Assembly: GCA_016235825.1 (NCBI GenBank)
Contig: JACRIL010000105.1
Location: 1-41,993, forward strand
Length of the DNA stretch: 41,993 bases
Source: Planctomycetota bacterium
GTDB lineage: Bacteria; Planctomycetota; Phycisphaerae; SM23-33
Reading direction: 5' to 3'
Shown here: positions 25,720 to 35,078 of the stretch, in pieces
How the letters are laid out: each line of letters starts with the position of its first letter
Position numbering within the stretch: the first letter of the stretch is position 1
The notes under the pieces: model-generated
Databases searched by the model: none
Told to the model about the DNA's origin: nothing
What the model saw: the letters and a program-made list of their open reading frames with translations, nothing else
Program-made: the position numbers and the translations under genes

Positions 25720-27390
25720 ATGACCGCGTTGGCAGAATTTTGCGTGCGAATAATAGACGAGCGGGGCAAGACGCTTGAAGAGCATCCGCTTCAGGGTTCG
25801 CACGTCCTGATAGGCCGCTGCCAGGAGGCCGGAATCAGGCTTGATAACGACACTGTTTCCCGCAAGCACGCCGAACTGCTTCGCGATCCGTTCGGCAGGT
25901 GGATCGTCCGCGATCTGGGCAGCAGGAACGGGACGAAGATTCGCGGCCAGAAGGTCGTCGAGCATGCCCTGAACCCTTACGAAGTGATGGAACTGGGCAG
26001 CTTCCGCCTGCAATGGGTGGAAACGGGGCAGCTCTCCACGGACCAGTCGGCCGACGCGCCCGCTCTGCTGGAAACCACCGCCGCCGAGCATGCCGAGCTG
26101 GTCGCGATGGACGAGCATGCCCCGCTGCGGATCGAGACGCGGCACCTGGACATTTTGTCCGAGATGGCGCACGACCTGGCCGTTCAGGATGATCCCCATG
26201 CCCGTCAGCAGATGCTCTGCGAGATGATGACCCGGCAGGAATTCGGCGCCAAGCACGCGATACTGCTGCGGATGAACCGCCAGACGCCGTTCGAAAAGCC
26301 GCTGCGTCTTTACGTTGCCGGCCAGGCCGACGAATCCGTGCACGTCTCCGGCACGCTGCTGCGGAAGATGCTGGAGCTGGACAAGCCGATTCTCGGCAGC
26401 AACGTCCGCGAGGGAACGGCCGAGATCATGATGTCGATATCGGCCAGCGTGGCCAGCCTGTCGGCCATCGCCTGCCCGATCCGGGGCGAAGGGCAGTTCG
26501 TCGAGGCCCTGTACCTCAATCTGCCAATTCAGTGCGGGACGCAGGAGATGATCCGGCTTGCGGCCCTCGCATCCAGGGAATATCAGCAGGCCGAGGCGGT
26601 CTGGCTGGCCCGCAAGAGGAGCCAGTCATATGCGATCATCGAGGCCGAACTTTCCCGCGCCCAGGCCATGCAGAAGCGGCTGATTCCGCAGTCGTTCACG
26701 GCCGAGGGGCTTGACACGGCCATTGGTTTCTGGCCCTGCCGATGGGTCGGCGGCGATTACGTGGACGCCGTTCAGACCGGCCAGCCGGGCCGGCCGCAGG
26801 TGCTGCTGGCCGTCGCCGATGTCTGCGGAAAGGGCTTGCAGGCGGCGCTGGTCGCCTCCTGCATACACACCATGATCCACACAAGCCTGCGCACCGGCCT
26901 GCAGCTTAAAAGCATGGTCGAAGGCATCAACGACCACCTGCGCGACAAGGTTCTGCCGGAAAACTCGTTTGTTACCATGCTCTGCATGGTGCTTGACCAG
27001 GGCAGCGGCAAACTGCAATACGCCAACGCCGGACACCCGCCGGCGATCATTTTCGAGGCTGGGGGCGGCGTCCGAACGCTCGACAGGGACGGCAACATTC
27101 CCATTGGCATCGGCCCGCTCGAAGTAAACATGGGCAGCGACACCCTTGCGCCGGGCGAACTGCTGGTGATGTACACCGACGGCCTGAGCGAGGCGACCCT
27201 GCCTGACGGCGAAATGCTGACCGACACCGGCCTGGCCGATTATCTCAACGCCAACTACGACCGCAAGGCCGGCACATCCACAGGCGAACTGGCCGATCAA
27301 CTCAAGGAATACCTCGCCCAACTCAACCAGGACAATCTCCAGCAGGACGACCAGACGTTCCTGCTCGTCAGGCGCGTGCCGAAAAAATGA
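25720..27390 (+). CDS. FHA-domain, SpoIIE/RsbU-type protein phosphatase
   Basis: 556 residues, cytoplasmic. FHA domain at about 5-110 with the phosphothreonine-binding signature IGR...TVSRKHAEL...LGSRNGT. A GAF-like middle covers about 145-310. The SpoIIE (PP2C) domain covers about 325-555: GGDYVDAV, LAVADVCGKGLQAAL, YANAGHPPAIIF and LLVMYTDGLSEA carry the metal-binding Asp residues. Such proteins typically dephosphorylate anti-sigma-antagonists in partner-switching pathways; no partner is encoded nearby. GGAGG (25700-25704) is 15 nt from the ATG, unusually far, with no in-frame alternative between. Confidence 0.88.
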   Translation: MTALAEFCVRIIDERGKTLEEHPLQGSHVLIGRCQEAGIRLDNDTVSRKHAELLRDPFGRWIVRDLGSRNGTKIRGQKVVEHALNPYEVMELGSFRLQWVETGQLSTDQSADAPALLETTAAEHAELVAMDEHAPLRIETRHLDILSEMAHDLAVQDDPHARQQMLCEMMTRQEFGAKHAILLRMNRQTPFEKPLRLYVAGQADESVHVSGTLLRKMLELDKPILGSNVREGTAEIMMSISASVASLSAIACPIRGEGQFVEALYLNLPIQCGTQEMIRLAALASREYQQAEAVWLARKRSQSYAIIEAELSRAQAMQKRLIPQSFTAEGLDTAIGFWPCRWVGGDYVDAVQTGQPGRPQVLLAVADVCGKGLQAALVASCIHTMIHTSLRTGLQLKSMVEGINDHLRDKVLPENSFVTMLCMVLDQGSGKLQYANAGHPPAIIFEAGGGVRTLDRDGNIPIGIGPLEVNMGSDTLAPGELLVMYTDGLSEATLPDGEMLTDTGLADYLNANYDRKAGTSTGELADQLKEYLAQLNQDNLQQDDQTFLLVRRVPKK

Positions 27391-28081
27391 CGGATCGCAG
27401 ACTGTTGAAAAAGACTGTACTACAGCAGCACAGGCGTCCCGGCTTCGCATATGCTGCGCTGGACAAGTGCAGTCCCCTTTGTGTTTTATTACGCGAATTT
27501 TCAGAAGGACAATAATACCTTGCAAGTTCAATGCGACCGATTGGCAGGCTCGAAGAGCCGGCAGATGGTAGCCCCGGGTGAAGCGCAGTCCGCCGTCAGG
27601 CGGACGGAGCGAAACCCGGGGAAAACCCCATTCAATGAAGTTTCAAATTTCCGATCCCGCCACCGGCAGACGCGCCAAAATACTTTATTCGCCACAGCCA
27701 ATAGTCTACGGCGAAATATTTATCCGTTGTGGAGAGAAACAACACCCTCACCCTATCCTCCCCCTTCAGGGAGAGGGGTTAAAGAAACACGCTCCGAAAT
27801 CCGGACTTATCCTTTGCAGCAACGGAACAATGAATCGGTCATTCCCATTGGATGTGGCATTCGAAAATTCCGCCACTTCTGCCGTGGCGCGAACGGAGAT
27901 TTGGAAACTCATTTAATGACGATTATTCCCCAGGTTTCGCTACGGACGGCTGTTGCCGTCCTCCGCTTCACCTGGGGCTACTATCTGCCGGCCCTTCGGG
28001 CCTTAACCGCGGCGACATGGAATTCGCAAAGTAGCTCGAATTTTCCTACGCTAGATATCCCTTATGGAATAAACCATCGAT
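27391..28081. repeat. Gene-free repeat cluster
   Basis: About 690 nt without a supported gene. Units seen: GACTGTTGAAAAAG near 27402 (inverse of the TTTTTCAACGG tail elsewhere); CGGCTTCGCATATGCTGCGC near 27440; a nested palindrome at about 27573-27624 (CCCCGGGT...ACCCGGGG with GTCCGCC/GGCGGAC inside); a diverged copy of 145-250 at 27630-27740; an inverted copy of 145-185 near 27880-27920; and a CCAGGTTTCGCTACGGACGG/CCTCCGCTTCACCTGG palindrome near 27932-27977. Confidence 0.6.
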
Positions 28082-28095
28082 AAAGTTCCAACTTT

Positions 28096-28836
28096 ATGAT
28101 CGAAATGCATTCATATGGCTGGGCCATTCTGGCCGTCGCGGCGTTTCTGATAGGGTTCTCCAAGACCGGGTTTCCGGGCACGGGGATACTGGCGATCCCG
28201 CTTGCGGCCATGGTCATTCCCGCAAAGTTATCGACGGGCCTGATACTGCCGATCCTGATCGTCGGGGATATCTTCGCGGTGGCGTTCTATCGCAGGCACG
28301 CGGTCTGGCGGCACCTCGTCAGGCTGTTGCCGTTCGCCGTTGTCGGCGTGGTGCTGGGATATCTGGCGATGGGCTGTGTCGATGACCGCCAACTCGGCCG
28401 GATCATGGGCGCGATAATCCTGGTCATGCTGGCCCTCAACGTCCTGCGGGAATGGAAGGGCGGCAGCGATCTGAAAATCCCGGCCGGCTGGTGGTTCCCG
28501 GCGCTGATGGGCCTGCTGGCGGGCGTAACGACGATGATGGCCAACGCCGCCGGCCCAATCATGATAATCTATCTGCTGGCGATGCGGCTGCCCAAGAACG
28601 AATTCATCGGCACCGGCGCATGGTACTTTCTCATCGTAAACTGCTTCAAGGTGCCGTTCAGCTTCAATCTCGGCCTGATAACGCCCGATTCGCTGCTGCT
28701 TAACGCCCAGATGGTCCCGTTCCTTATAATCGGGGCGCTGGCGGGCGTCTGTCTGGTCCGGTTCGTTCCCGAAAAGGCCTTTACGATTATCGTGCAGGTC
28801 CTCGCCGCCGCCGCGGCAGTAAAATTGATGTTCTGA
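28096..28836 (+). CDS. TauE/SafE-family (TSUP) membrane permease
   Basis: 246 residues, about eight hydrophobic segments. The family motif GFSKTGFPGTGILAIPL lies in the first helix pair and MANAAGPIMIIYLLAM in the second half, the two-repeat structure of TSUP transporters. These move sulfite, sulfoacetate or other small organosulfur anions; the substrate here is unknown. No Shine-Dalgarno precedes ATG 28096; instead AAAGT/ACTTT forms a small stem against the start. Confidence 0.85.
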   Translation: MIEMHSYGWAILAVAAFLIGFSKTGFPGTGILAIPLAAMVIPAKLSTGLILPILIVGDIFAVAFYRRHAVWRHLVRLLPFAVVGVVLGYLAMGCVDDRQLGRIMGAIILVMLALNVLREWKGGSDLKIPAGWWFPALMGLLAGVTTMMANAAGPIMIIYLLAMRLPKNEFIGTGAWYFLIVNCFKVPFSFNLGLITPDSLLLNAQMVPFLIIGALAGVCLVRFVPEKAFTIIVQVLAAAAAVKLMF

Positions 28837-28843
28837 TATGTAG

Positions 28844-28865
28844 GTCGCGCAGCTCGTTGCGCGAC
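28844..28865. repeat. Hairpin after the permease gene
   Basis: GTCGCGCA (28844-28851) pairs with TGCGCGAC (28858-28865). No T-tract; probably another dispersed hairpin unit at the 3' junction with recN. Confidence 0.5.
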
Positions 28866-28932
28866 GAAATTTCCGCGTGCAAAAAGCAGGCTTCGCAGCT
28901 AAAGCCGCTACGCCGTGCCAAGGCTTCACGCC

Positions 28933-30714
28933 CTACTTTTCATCCATCTCCAGCATTTGGCGGGCGTGCTGGAGGACGGCGTCGGTAACGTTTTTGCCGG
29001 CGAGCATTTCGGCGATCTCGCGGACGCGGTCGTCGCCGGCGATGGCCCGGACCTGCATGACAGTCTGTTTTTTCTCGCCCTTGCCGACAACCTGCTTTGC
29101 GACGTGGATGTGATGGTCGGCCCGGGCGGCGATCTGCGACAGATGCGTGATGCAGATGACCTGCCTGGCCGGCTGCTTCGTCCGGCCGGCGGACGGGCCG
29201 GCGTGCGCCAGTTCCTGCAATTTGCGGCCGATCACCTCGCCCAGCCGGTCGCCTATGTTGGCGTCGATCTCGTCGAAGACCAGGATGCTGATGCGGTCGT
29301 TGTCGGCCAGAATGGTCTTGAGAGCCAGCATGATCCGCGACAGTTCGCCGCCGCTGGCTATTTTTGCAAGCGGCAGGGCGTCCATGCCCGGATTCGTGCG
29401 TACCAGGAATTCTATTTCGTCCAGGCCGCTCGGCCCGACCGCCGGGTCGTCGGCAGAGAGCGTTTTGATCGAGGCGTCGAAGGCCGAGCCGTCCATGCCA
29501 AGCTGCTTGAACTGCTCCTCGACCAGCGACTTGATCCGTTCGGCGCCTTTGCGGCGGGTCCGGCTGAGCGCCGGGCCGATATGCTCCAACTTTTTTCCAA
29601 GGTCGTCGATCCGCCCGTCGAGTTCGCCCAGCGCGGTCGAGTCGCCGCTGAGTTGGGCGATCTTTTCGCCGATCTGCTTGCGGAATTCCAGCAACTGGCC
29701 GACCGGATCGGCCTGCCCGACCGCGCCGCTCTGTCGCGACGATTGAACGTACTTGTGAACCAGCCGGTTGAGCAGGTCCAGCCGCTCCTCCAGCTTTTCC
29801 AGTTCGCCGGGTTCAACGTCCAGCCCCTCGCCGTAACCGCGAAGGTCGCGGGCGGCGTCCTGCAAGATCGCCATCGCCTGATCGACCGCATCCTTCGGTC
29901 CGGCAATGTGTTTGGCGTCCATCGCCGTCAGTTCGCCCAGCGTGCGGCTGATCCGGCCGAGCTGCTCGACAAGCGAGCCGTCGTTCTCGTCGAGCGACTG
30001 GCTGGCACGGAGGCATTCTTCTTTCAGCCGGCCGGCGTTGCGGATAACCGAGTAGCGGCCTTTCAGTTTGTCCAGTTCGCCGGCCTGAAGGCGGGCCTTG
30101 TCCAGTTCGTCGGCCTGGTAGGCAAGCAGGTCGAGCTGCTCGCTACGGCTGCGGCCGGTCTGCTCGAGCTGGGTCTTTCGCCGCTGAAGATCGCGAAGCT
30201 CGCGGTGGACGGCGGCAAAGTTCCGCCTGGCATCCTCGGCCCGGCAGAAGGCGTCGAGTATCAGAAGCTGATTGGCCGGGCGGAGCAGGAACTGCTGATC
30301 GTGCTGGCCGTGAATGTCGATGAGGAACTGCCCGGCCTGGCGGAGCATTGCGACGGTCGCCGGCTGGCCGTTGACCGAAGCGCTGGTCCTGCCCGATGCG
30401 AACACCCGCCGCGTAATCAGCAGCGGTTCGCCGGGTTTAATCGTCTGGTCGGTTATGCAGCCGATCTGCTCTGCCGCCTCTGCCCCTGAAATCTCGAATA
30501 ATCCGCTGACCCGCGCCTCGTCGCAGCCGGGCCGGACGATCACGGCTGCCTCTTCGGCCCCGCCTGCCCGCAGGCCAAGCAGCAGCTCCAGAGCGCCTAT
30601 GACCATGCTCTTGCCCGCGCCGGTCTGGCCGGTTACCACGTTGAAACCCGGCGCAAACTCCACCGCGACGTTCTCGATTATCGCCAGGTTCGATATGTTC
30701 AGTTCACGCAACAT
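28933..30714 (-). CDS. recN: DNA repair ATPase RecN
   Basis: 593 residues. SMC-like ATPase acting at double-strand breaks. Walker A is GQTGAGKSM (about 30-38; Gln for the usual Glu), the coiled coil runs about 155-390, the ABC signature is SGGELSRIML, and Walker B with D-loop is ILVFDEIDANIGDRLGE. ATG 30714 is 24 nt past the phosphatase-superfamily gene, so recN may be co-transcribed from the envelope gene train. No LexA-type box was recognised upstream. Confidence 0.96.
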   Translation of the reverse strand: MLRELNISNLAIIENVAVEFAPGFNVVTGQTGAGKSMVIGALELLLGLRAGGAEEAAVIVRPGCDEARVSGLFEISGAEAAEQIGCITDQTIKPGEPLLITRRVFASGRTSASVNGQPATVAMLRQAGQFLIDIHGQHDQQFLLRPANQLLILDAFCRAEDARRNFAAVHRELRDLQRRKTQLEQTGRSRSEQLDLLAYQADELDKARLQAGELDKLKGRYSVIRNAGRLKEECLRASQSLDENDGSLVEQLGRISRTLGELTAMDAKHIAGPKDAVDQAMAILQDAARDLRGYGEGLDVEPGELEKLEERLDLLNRLVHKYVQSSRQSGAVGQADPVGQLLEFRKQIGEKIAQLSGDSTALGELDGRIDDLGKKLEHIGPALSRTRRKGAERIKSLVEEQFKQLGMDGSAFDASIKTLSADDPAVGPSGLDEIEFLVRTNPGMDALPLAKIASGGELSRIMLALKTILADNDRISILVFDEIDANIGDRLGEVIGRKLQELAHAGPSAGRTKQPARQVICITHLSQIAARADHHIHVAKQVVGKGEKKQTVMQVRAIAGDDRVREIAEMLAGKNVTDAVLQHARQMLEMDEK

Positions 30715-30738
30715 TCTGTTTGCATGATATTCGCCGAA

Positions 30739-32436
30739 TCACGGCGGTTTTTGAAAGATATTTTTTCCGTCAATATCTTTTGGAACCGGCAGGCCCAGCA
30801 GGCCCATGATGGTCGGGGCCAGATCGACGGTCCTGACCGGCCCGGCGGCCTCGCGCGGAACACCCGGCCCGGCGATCAGCAGCGGCACGAGCATGTCGCA
30901 CCTTCGCGGCGTGCCGTGCCCGGCCTTGTTCGATTTTCCAAAGTCCCATCCTTCGGAGGCGAACACAACTATGTCGCCCCGCCGGTCGGCCCGGAAATAA
31001 GCCAGTATCTGCGCCGGCAGATCGGGATACTCGCTGTCAAGAGTCGCCTTGAGCCATTCATCCGGCGATGCGGCCTTGCCCTTGAGGAGTTCGTCGGGCG
31101 CCTTGCCCGCCCAGCCGAGCGGATCGTTACCTGAAACCATGCGGCATGAAATCGCCCCGGCCCGGCCGGCCGACTGAGTGAATTCGATCATGCCGCCTTT
31201 GCGGAGCACGCGGACGACATTTTCGTCCATCCGCCAGCAGACCATGTCAACGGCATCCTGGGCAACCAGAATCGCCGGAAGGTCCAGCCATTTGCCGTCC
31301 GATTCCACCCTGTCAATTTTATCGCTATCGGCCAGAATTTTCCCGGACGGATAATTTTTCAGATCATCGGCCATCGGCCTGACAGGCCAGTTTTCCAGAC
31401 CGCTCAGATGCTCCTTGCCGAGCCACGCCGGCTTGCGAAGGCAGATAGCGCAATATTTGTCCCCGCCCCCGAACGTAACAGCCTGGGCATATCCGTAAAA
31501 TTTCCGCCGCCAATTTTCGTCGGCATCGGCGTCGGACTCGGCGAGCCGGGCGGTTTCAACCGCCAGGCCGCACTTATTGGCGAGAAAATTATCTATCGAA
31601 AAATGTCTCTGCACGTCCCGCGTGCCGTGATCGCTTACAAGTGCGATGACGGTCTTCTCCAGCAGCCCGGCCCGCTGAAGGTCGCCCAGCACGCGGCCGA
31701 TCTGCCTGTCGGCGTGGCGGATCGCCTCGCGATATTCCGCCGACGAGGCGCCTCGCCGATACGCGTAAAAATCGGGCGCCAGCAGGTAGACCATCGTAAC
31801 GGCGGGGAACTTTCCGGCCTGGCGGGCCAGAGCCATCATCTCGCCCAGCCGGAATAATGCGATGCGGTCGACGAACTCATACCAGCCGAAGAAAAACGGC
31901 GGCCCGGCCGACGTCCAGTTCTCGAAGAATTTCGTCGCGCCCCTGTGCGGCTGGTAGAAAATCGAGTAACTCGGCAGGCCGCCGGCCATCTCATAGATGG
32001 TCCGGGCCGCGTATTCCGCATCCAGCAGATTCTTCTGCGCGATCGTGGTGTAATCGCGATAGAGGCGTTTTTCGCGGTCGAAGAAGGTGTTTCCGATAAT
32101 GCCGTGGTGGCCGGGCAACTGGCCGGTTGCCACACTGACCAGGTTGACCAGCGTGTTGGAAGGCAGGTTGCCGACCGCGTGCGAAACGTACAGGCCGCGG
32201 TCAACAAAATACTTTTTGAAGCTCGGCAGTTCACCGGCGTTGAGCATCCGCTCAAAGGCGTCGGCGTCCATGGCGTCGACCAGAAAGACAATCGCGCCGC
32301 CTTTGTGCGCGTCGGGCGGCATGGACAGGTCCAGGCCGAACGAGTCGGCCGGGCCGTCGGGGCCGGGCACGCCGCACCCTCCGGCCGCCAGCGCCAGGAT
32401 CAATATGCCGATTCCAATTATCCGCATCGTTTGCAT
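30739..32436 (-). CDS. Alkaline-phosphatase-superfamily lipoprotein (type I phosphodiesterase-like)
   Basis: 565 residues. The N-terminal hydrophobic stretch IIGIGILILALAAGGC ends in a lipobox-like Cys21, so probably lipid-anchored outside the cytoplasm. Metal-site Asp is in IVFLVDAMDADAF; the likely Thr nucleophile in LPSNTLVNLVS; the second metal site in LVSDHGTRD. The superfamily includes phosphodiesterases, nucleotide pyrophosphatases and phosphoglycan transferases or hydrolases. It starts 17 nt after the TPR gene. A second ATG at 32427 has better ribosome-site spacing. Its place in the carbamoyltransferase/SxtJ train suggests an envelope-glycan substrate (inference). Confidence 0.85.
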   Translation of the reverse strand: MQTMRIIGIGILILALAAGGCGVPGPDGPADSFGLDLSMPPDAHKGGAIVFLVDAMDADAFERMLNAGELPSFKKYFVDRGLYVSHAVGNLPSNTLVNLVSVATGQLPGHHGIIGNTFFDREKRLYRDYTTIAQKNLLDAEYAARTIYEMAGGLPSYSIFYQPHRGATKFFENWTSAGPPFFFGWYEFVDRIALFRLGEMMALARQAGKFPAVTMVYLLAPDFYAYRRGASSAEYREAIRHADRQIGRVLGDLQRAGLLEKTVIALVSDHGTRDVQRHFSIDNFLANKCGLAVETARLAESDADADENWRRKFYGYAQAVTFGGGDKYCAICLRKPAWLGKEHLSGLENWPVRPMADDLKNYPSGKILADSDKIDRVESDGKWLDLPAILVAQDAVDMVCWRMDENVVRVLRKGGMIEFTQSAGRAGAISCRMVSGNDPLGWAGKAPDELLKGKAASPDEWLKATLDSEYPDLPAQILAYFRADRRGDIVVFASEGWDFGKSNKAGHGTPRRCDMLVPLLIAGPGVPREAAGPVRTVDLAPTIMGLLGLPVPKDIDGKNIFQKPP

Positions 32437-32453
32437 CCGAATTTCAATCGGGC

Positions 32454-34814
32454 TTATGAAGCGGGCGCCGGCGTCGAAGCCGGGCCGGACGTCGGGGCCG
32501 GCCGGGCATTTCCGCCCTTCAGGGCCGACTCGATCATCGACTCAAGCTGTCTGTTTGGCGTCCCGCCGTATTTGCGGCAGGATTGCAGGTCTTCCTTCGC
32601 CTCGGCGTCGCGGCCCAGCGAGTGCAGGCTTGCGGCCCGGTTGTGGTATGCGTCGGCGTAGTTTTCGCGGAACTTTATCGCCTGGGTGAATTCCACGACC
32701 GCCTGCTCATGGGCTCCGGCCTTGTGATACAGATTGCCCATGTTGAAATGCGCATCGGGAAAATCCGGGGCTATTGATATCGCCTGGCGCAGCGCCGCGG
32801 CCGCCTGCTCCGGCAGGCCCATGGCCTCCAGCGCGCCGGACAGATAAAGATATGCCGGGGGGTCTCGAGGCTGCATCCGGATCGCCGCTGAAAAATCCGC
32901 CGCGGCATTCCGGTACGATCCAAGTCGCATGAAAACATCGCCCCTCTTGCAGTATGCCTCCGGAAGATAAGGCTGGAATTTGATCGCCCTGTTGCAATCG
33001 GCGAGGGCCTTGCCCGGTTCATTGACACGAATAAAACAGGCGGCCCGCAGGATGCGAGCCTGATACGAGTCGTCGCCCATGTTGAAGGCCGTGGCAAAAT
33101 CTGCAATGGCGGCTTTGTACTGTCCGAGGTTGCAATACGCCTTTGCCCTGTTCGTATAGGCGGCCGAAACAGTCGGCCTTATCGCAATCGCCTGGCTGAG
33201 GTCTTCCAGCGCGGCGGCGTATTGACCCCGATTCACCAGAATGGTGCCGCGCCCAAGCAGGGCCTTGTAGTTTTTCGGCTCGATTTTCAGCGCCGACTCG
33301 AAATCGGCAAGGGCGTCGTCCGCGCGTCCGATCTCCTGTAAAATCACGCCGCGGGCGACATATGACCCGGGAAAATCGCTCTTCAGGCTGATGGCCCTGT
33401 CGGCCGCCGCAATCGCCTCCTTGTCGTCGCCATGTTCCTTGATAATCAGGCTCAAATTGGTCCAGGCGCGATAATTGTTCGGGCGTTTATTAATGGTGTC
33501 CTGCCAGATCGACAATTCGCTCCGGTAATCAGTGTTTCGCCGCCAGGCGGCAGCGGCTAACATTGCGGCGAAGAAGAGGCAAAGGACAATCCATGCCGAC
33601 AACGACGCAGTTGTCGTCCATCGGGGCAGGGCCGGCCTGTTTGCCAATTTGGAAATCCCCGCATATCCGCCGATCACGACCAGGCTGACAATCGCCGCCA
33701 GCGGCAAATACATCCGATGCTCGAAAATATTCTCCGACAGCTTGATGAAACTCGATGTAACCGACAAAATGCAGAAGAACCAGACGCCGCAGAAGGCCCA
33801 CTTTGGAAACTTGAACAGGCCGAAAATCGTCAGCCCAAGCAAGCCGAGCACAATCGCCGCCTGCGGGCCGATCTGCCAGAATCCCGCGGCCGTCGGCCAA
33901 TTGTAATCCAGGCACAGGGGCGACGGCCAGAATGCAAGGCGGATGTAATGCGCAATCACGCCGAACTGCGTCAGGGCGTATTCCGGCGTTGTGGTGCCCC
34001 GGCCGTAACTGCCCGCCCCGCCGTGCATGCCCGAAGGCAGCAGCACCAGAACCAGCGCGCCCCAGCTTGCCGCCAGGCCGGCGTACAGCGGCCAGCGCCG
34101 GCGGAATAATTCGCGGAACGATCCGGCCAGGAATATCCGGTCATATGCCAGCACGACCACCGGGGCCGTTGCCATCACTTCTTTGCATCCCATGCCGATC
34201 ATGCAGGCCAGGACGCCGAGAACCCCCCACGCGCCCCGCGAGGCCGGCCAGGACGACGCCGACGCGCGAATGACGCAGTAAAGCGTCAGAAGATAGAACA
34301 TGCCCATCAGCGATTCGCATCGCTGGACGATGTAAGTAACCGCGCTGGTGCATAGCGGATGAACGGTCCAGATGAGGCCGGCAAACAGGGCGATCAGCCA
34401 GGCCGCGGGGGCGGAAAATCGCCCGTTCATGCCGGGCAGCAGGAGCGTCCGCCGGATTATGCCGAACAGCAGCAGTCCGGCCAGGGCGTGGATCAGCAGG
34501 TTCACCGCATGATAGCCCCAGACGTTTTCGGAGAAAACGGCATAGTTGATAGCCAGCGTAAGCGTAACGACCGGCCGGCCTTCGACCGTCGAGCCGCCGT
34601 GCCATAAAAGGCTCGGCAGCGACGGCCAAAGCTTGCGGATTACCAGATTCTGCTGGATGGCGTCGGCGTCGTCGAATATGAACGGGCCGCCCATGCTGCC
34701 GGAATACGCCCCGACGGCCGCCGCGACGATGACCAGCCCGGCCAGCAGGCCCATCATGCCGGGCCGGGCCGCGAACAGCCTGCTGCGGTCGGCGCTGACG
34801 AATTCGCCGCTCAT
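32454..34814 (-). CDS. Polytopic GT-C/TMTC-like protein with TPR domain
   Basis: 786 residues. About ten membrane helices in the first 430 residues; the first outer loop carries GGPFIFDDADAIQQN, where TMTC/PMT-type transferases have their acidic catalytic pair (DD). WGYHAVNLLIHALAGLLLF and GRPVVTLTLAINYAVF are typical of the bacterial group. About nine tetratricopeptide repeats fill 440-765, then an Ala/Pro tail. It may be a lipid-linked-sugar transferase presenting TPRs outside the membrane, or only a scaffold; activity is unproven. Tightly spaced between the DUF5989 and phosphatase-superfamily genes (17 nt each side). Confidence 0.8.
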   Translation of the reverse strand: MSGEFVSADRSRLFAARPGMMGLLAGLVIVAAAVGAYSGSMGGPFIFDDADAIQQNLVIRKLWPSLPSLLWHGGSTVEGRPVVTLTLAINYAVFSENVWGYHAVNLLIHALAGLLLFGIIRRTLLLPGMNGRFSAPAAWLIALFAGLIWTVHPLCTSAVTYIVQRCESLMGMFYLLTLYCVIRASASSWPASRGAWGVLGVLACMIGMGCKEVMATAPVVVLAYDRIFLAGSFRELFRRRWPLYAGLAASWGALVLVLLPSGMHGGAGSYGRGTTTPEYALTQFGVIAHYIRLAFWPSPLCLDYNWPTAAGFWQIGPQAAIVLGLLGLTIFGLFKFPKWAFCGVWFFCILSVTSSFIKLSENIFEHRMYLPLAAIVSLVVIGGYAGISKLANRPALPRWTTTASLSAWIVLCLFFAAMLAAAAWRRNTDYRSELSIWQDTINKRPNNYRAWTNLSLIIKEHGDDKEAIAAADRAISLKSDFPGSYVARGVILQEIGRADDALADFESALKIEPKNYKALLGRGTILVNRGQYAAALEDLSQAIAIRPTVSAAYTNRAKAYCNLGQYKAAIADFATAFNMGDDSYQARILRAACFIRVNEPGKALADCNRAIKFQPYLPEAYCKRGDVFMRLGSYRNAAADFSAAIRMQPRDPPAYLYLSGALEAMGLPEQAAAALRQAISIAPDFPDAHFNMGNLYHKAGAHEQAVVEFTQAIKFRENYADAYHNRAASLHSLGRDAEAKEDLQSCRKYGGTPNRQLESMIESALKGGNARPAPTSGPASTPAPAS

Positions 34815-34831
34815 GTCAGGTTATCCCTCAA

Positions 34832-35065
34832 TCAAAAGAGCGTGTAAATGAACGGCGCCGCACCGCTGGCCGCCAGAATCAGCAGCAGCCCGAACAGCAG
34901 CAGCACAATTATTATCGGGGCCAGCCACCACTTCTTGTTGTGCATCAGGAAGCTGAAAAGCTCGGAAAAAAATCCGGGCGAGCCCTTCGAGGCCTCGCTC
35001 AGGAAATCGTCCGCCGGCGTTTCGGCGTTCTGCTGCTGCGGTTTATCCTGCATTTGATCGCTCAT
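34832..35065 (-). CDS. DUF5989-family small membrane protein (SxtK-like)
   Basis: 77 residues from ATG 35065, the start fitting the 13-nt gap after sxtJ. A polar N-terminal half is followed by FFSELFSFLMHNKKWWLAPI and one membrane helix ending APFIYTLF, the hallmark of DUF5989. Members travel with SxtJ and a carbamoyltransferase in many genomes, and the saxitoxin cluster has the same trio (sxtI-sxtJ-sxtK). The function is unknown; a membrane adaptor or subunit of the carbamoyltransferase is plausible. Confidence 0.85.
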   Translation of the reverse strand: MSDQMQDKPQQQNAETPADDFLSEASKGSPGFFSELFSFLMHNKKWWLAPIIIVLLLFGLLLILAASGAAPFIYTLF

Positions 35066-35078
35066 CAGCGATACTCCG

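Noticed and set aside
28082..28095. RNA switch at the permease start (AAAGT/ACTTT stem)
   Set aside because: Five A-T-rich pairs only; too weak to claim regulation.
28915..30489. A 524-codon frame opposite recN
   Set aside because: Antisense shadow; the minus strand carries all RecN ATPase motifs.
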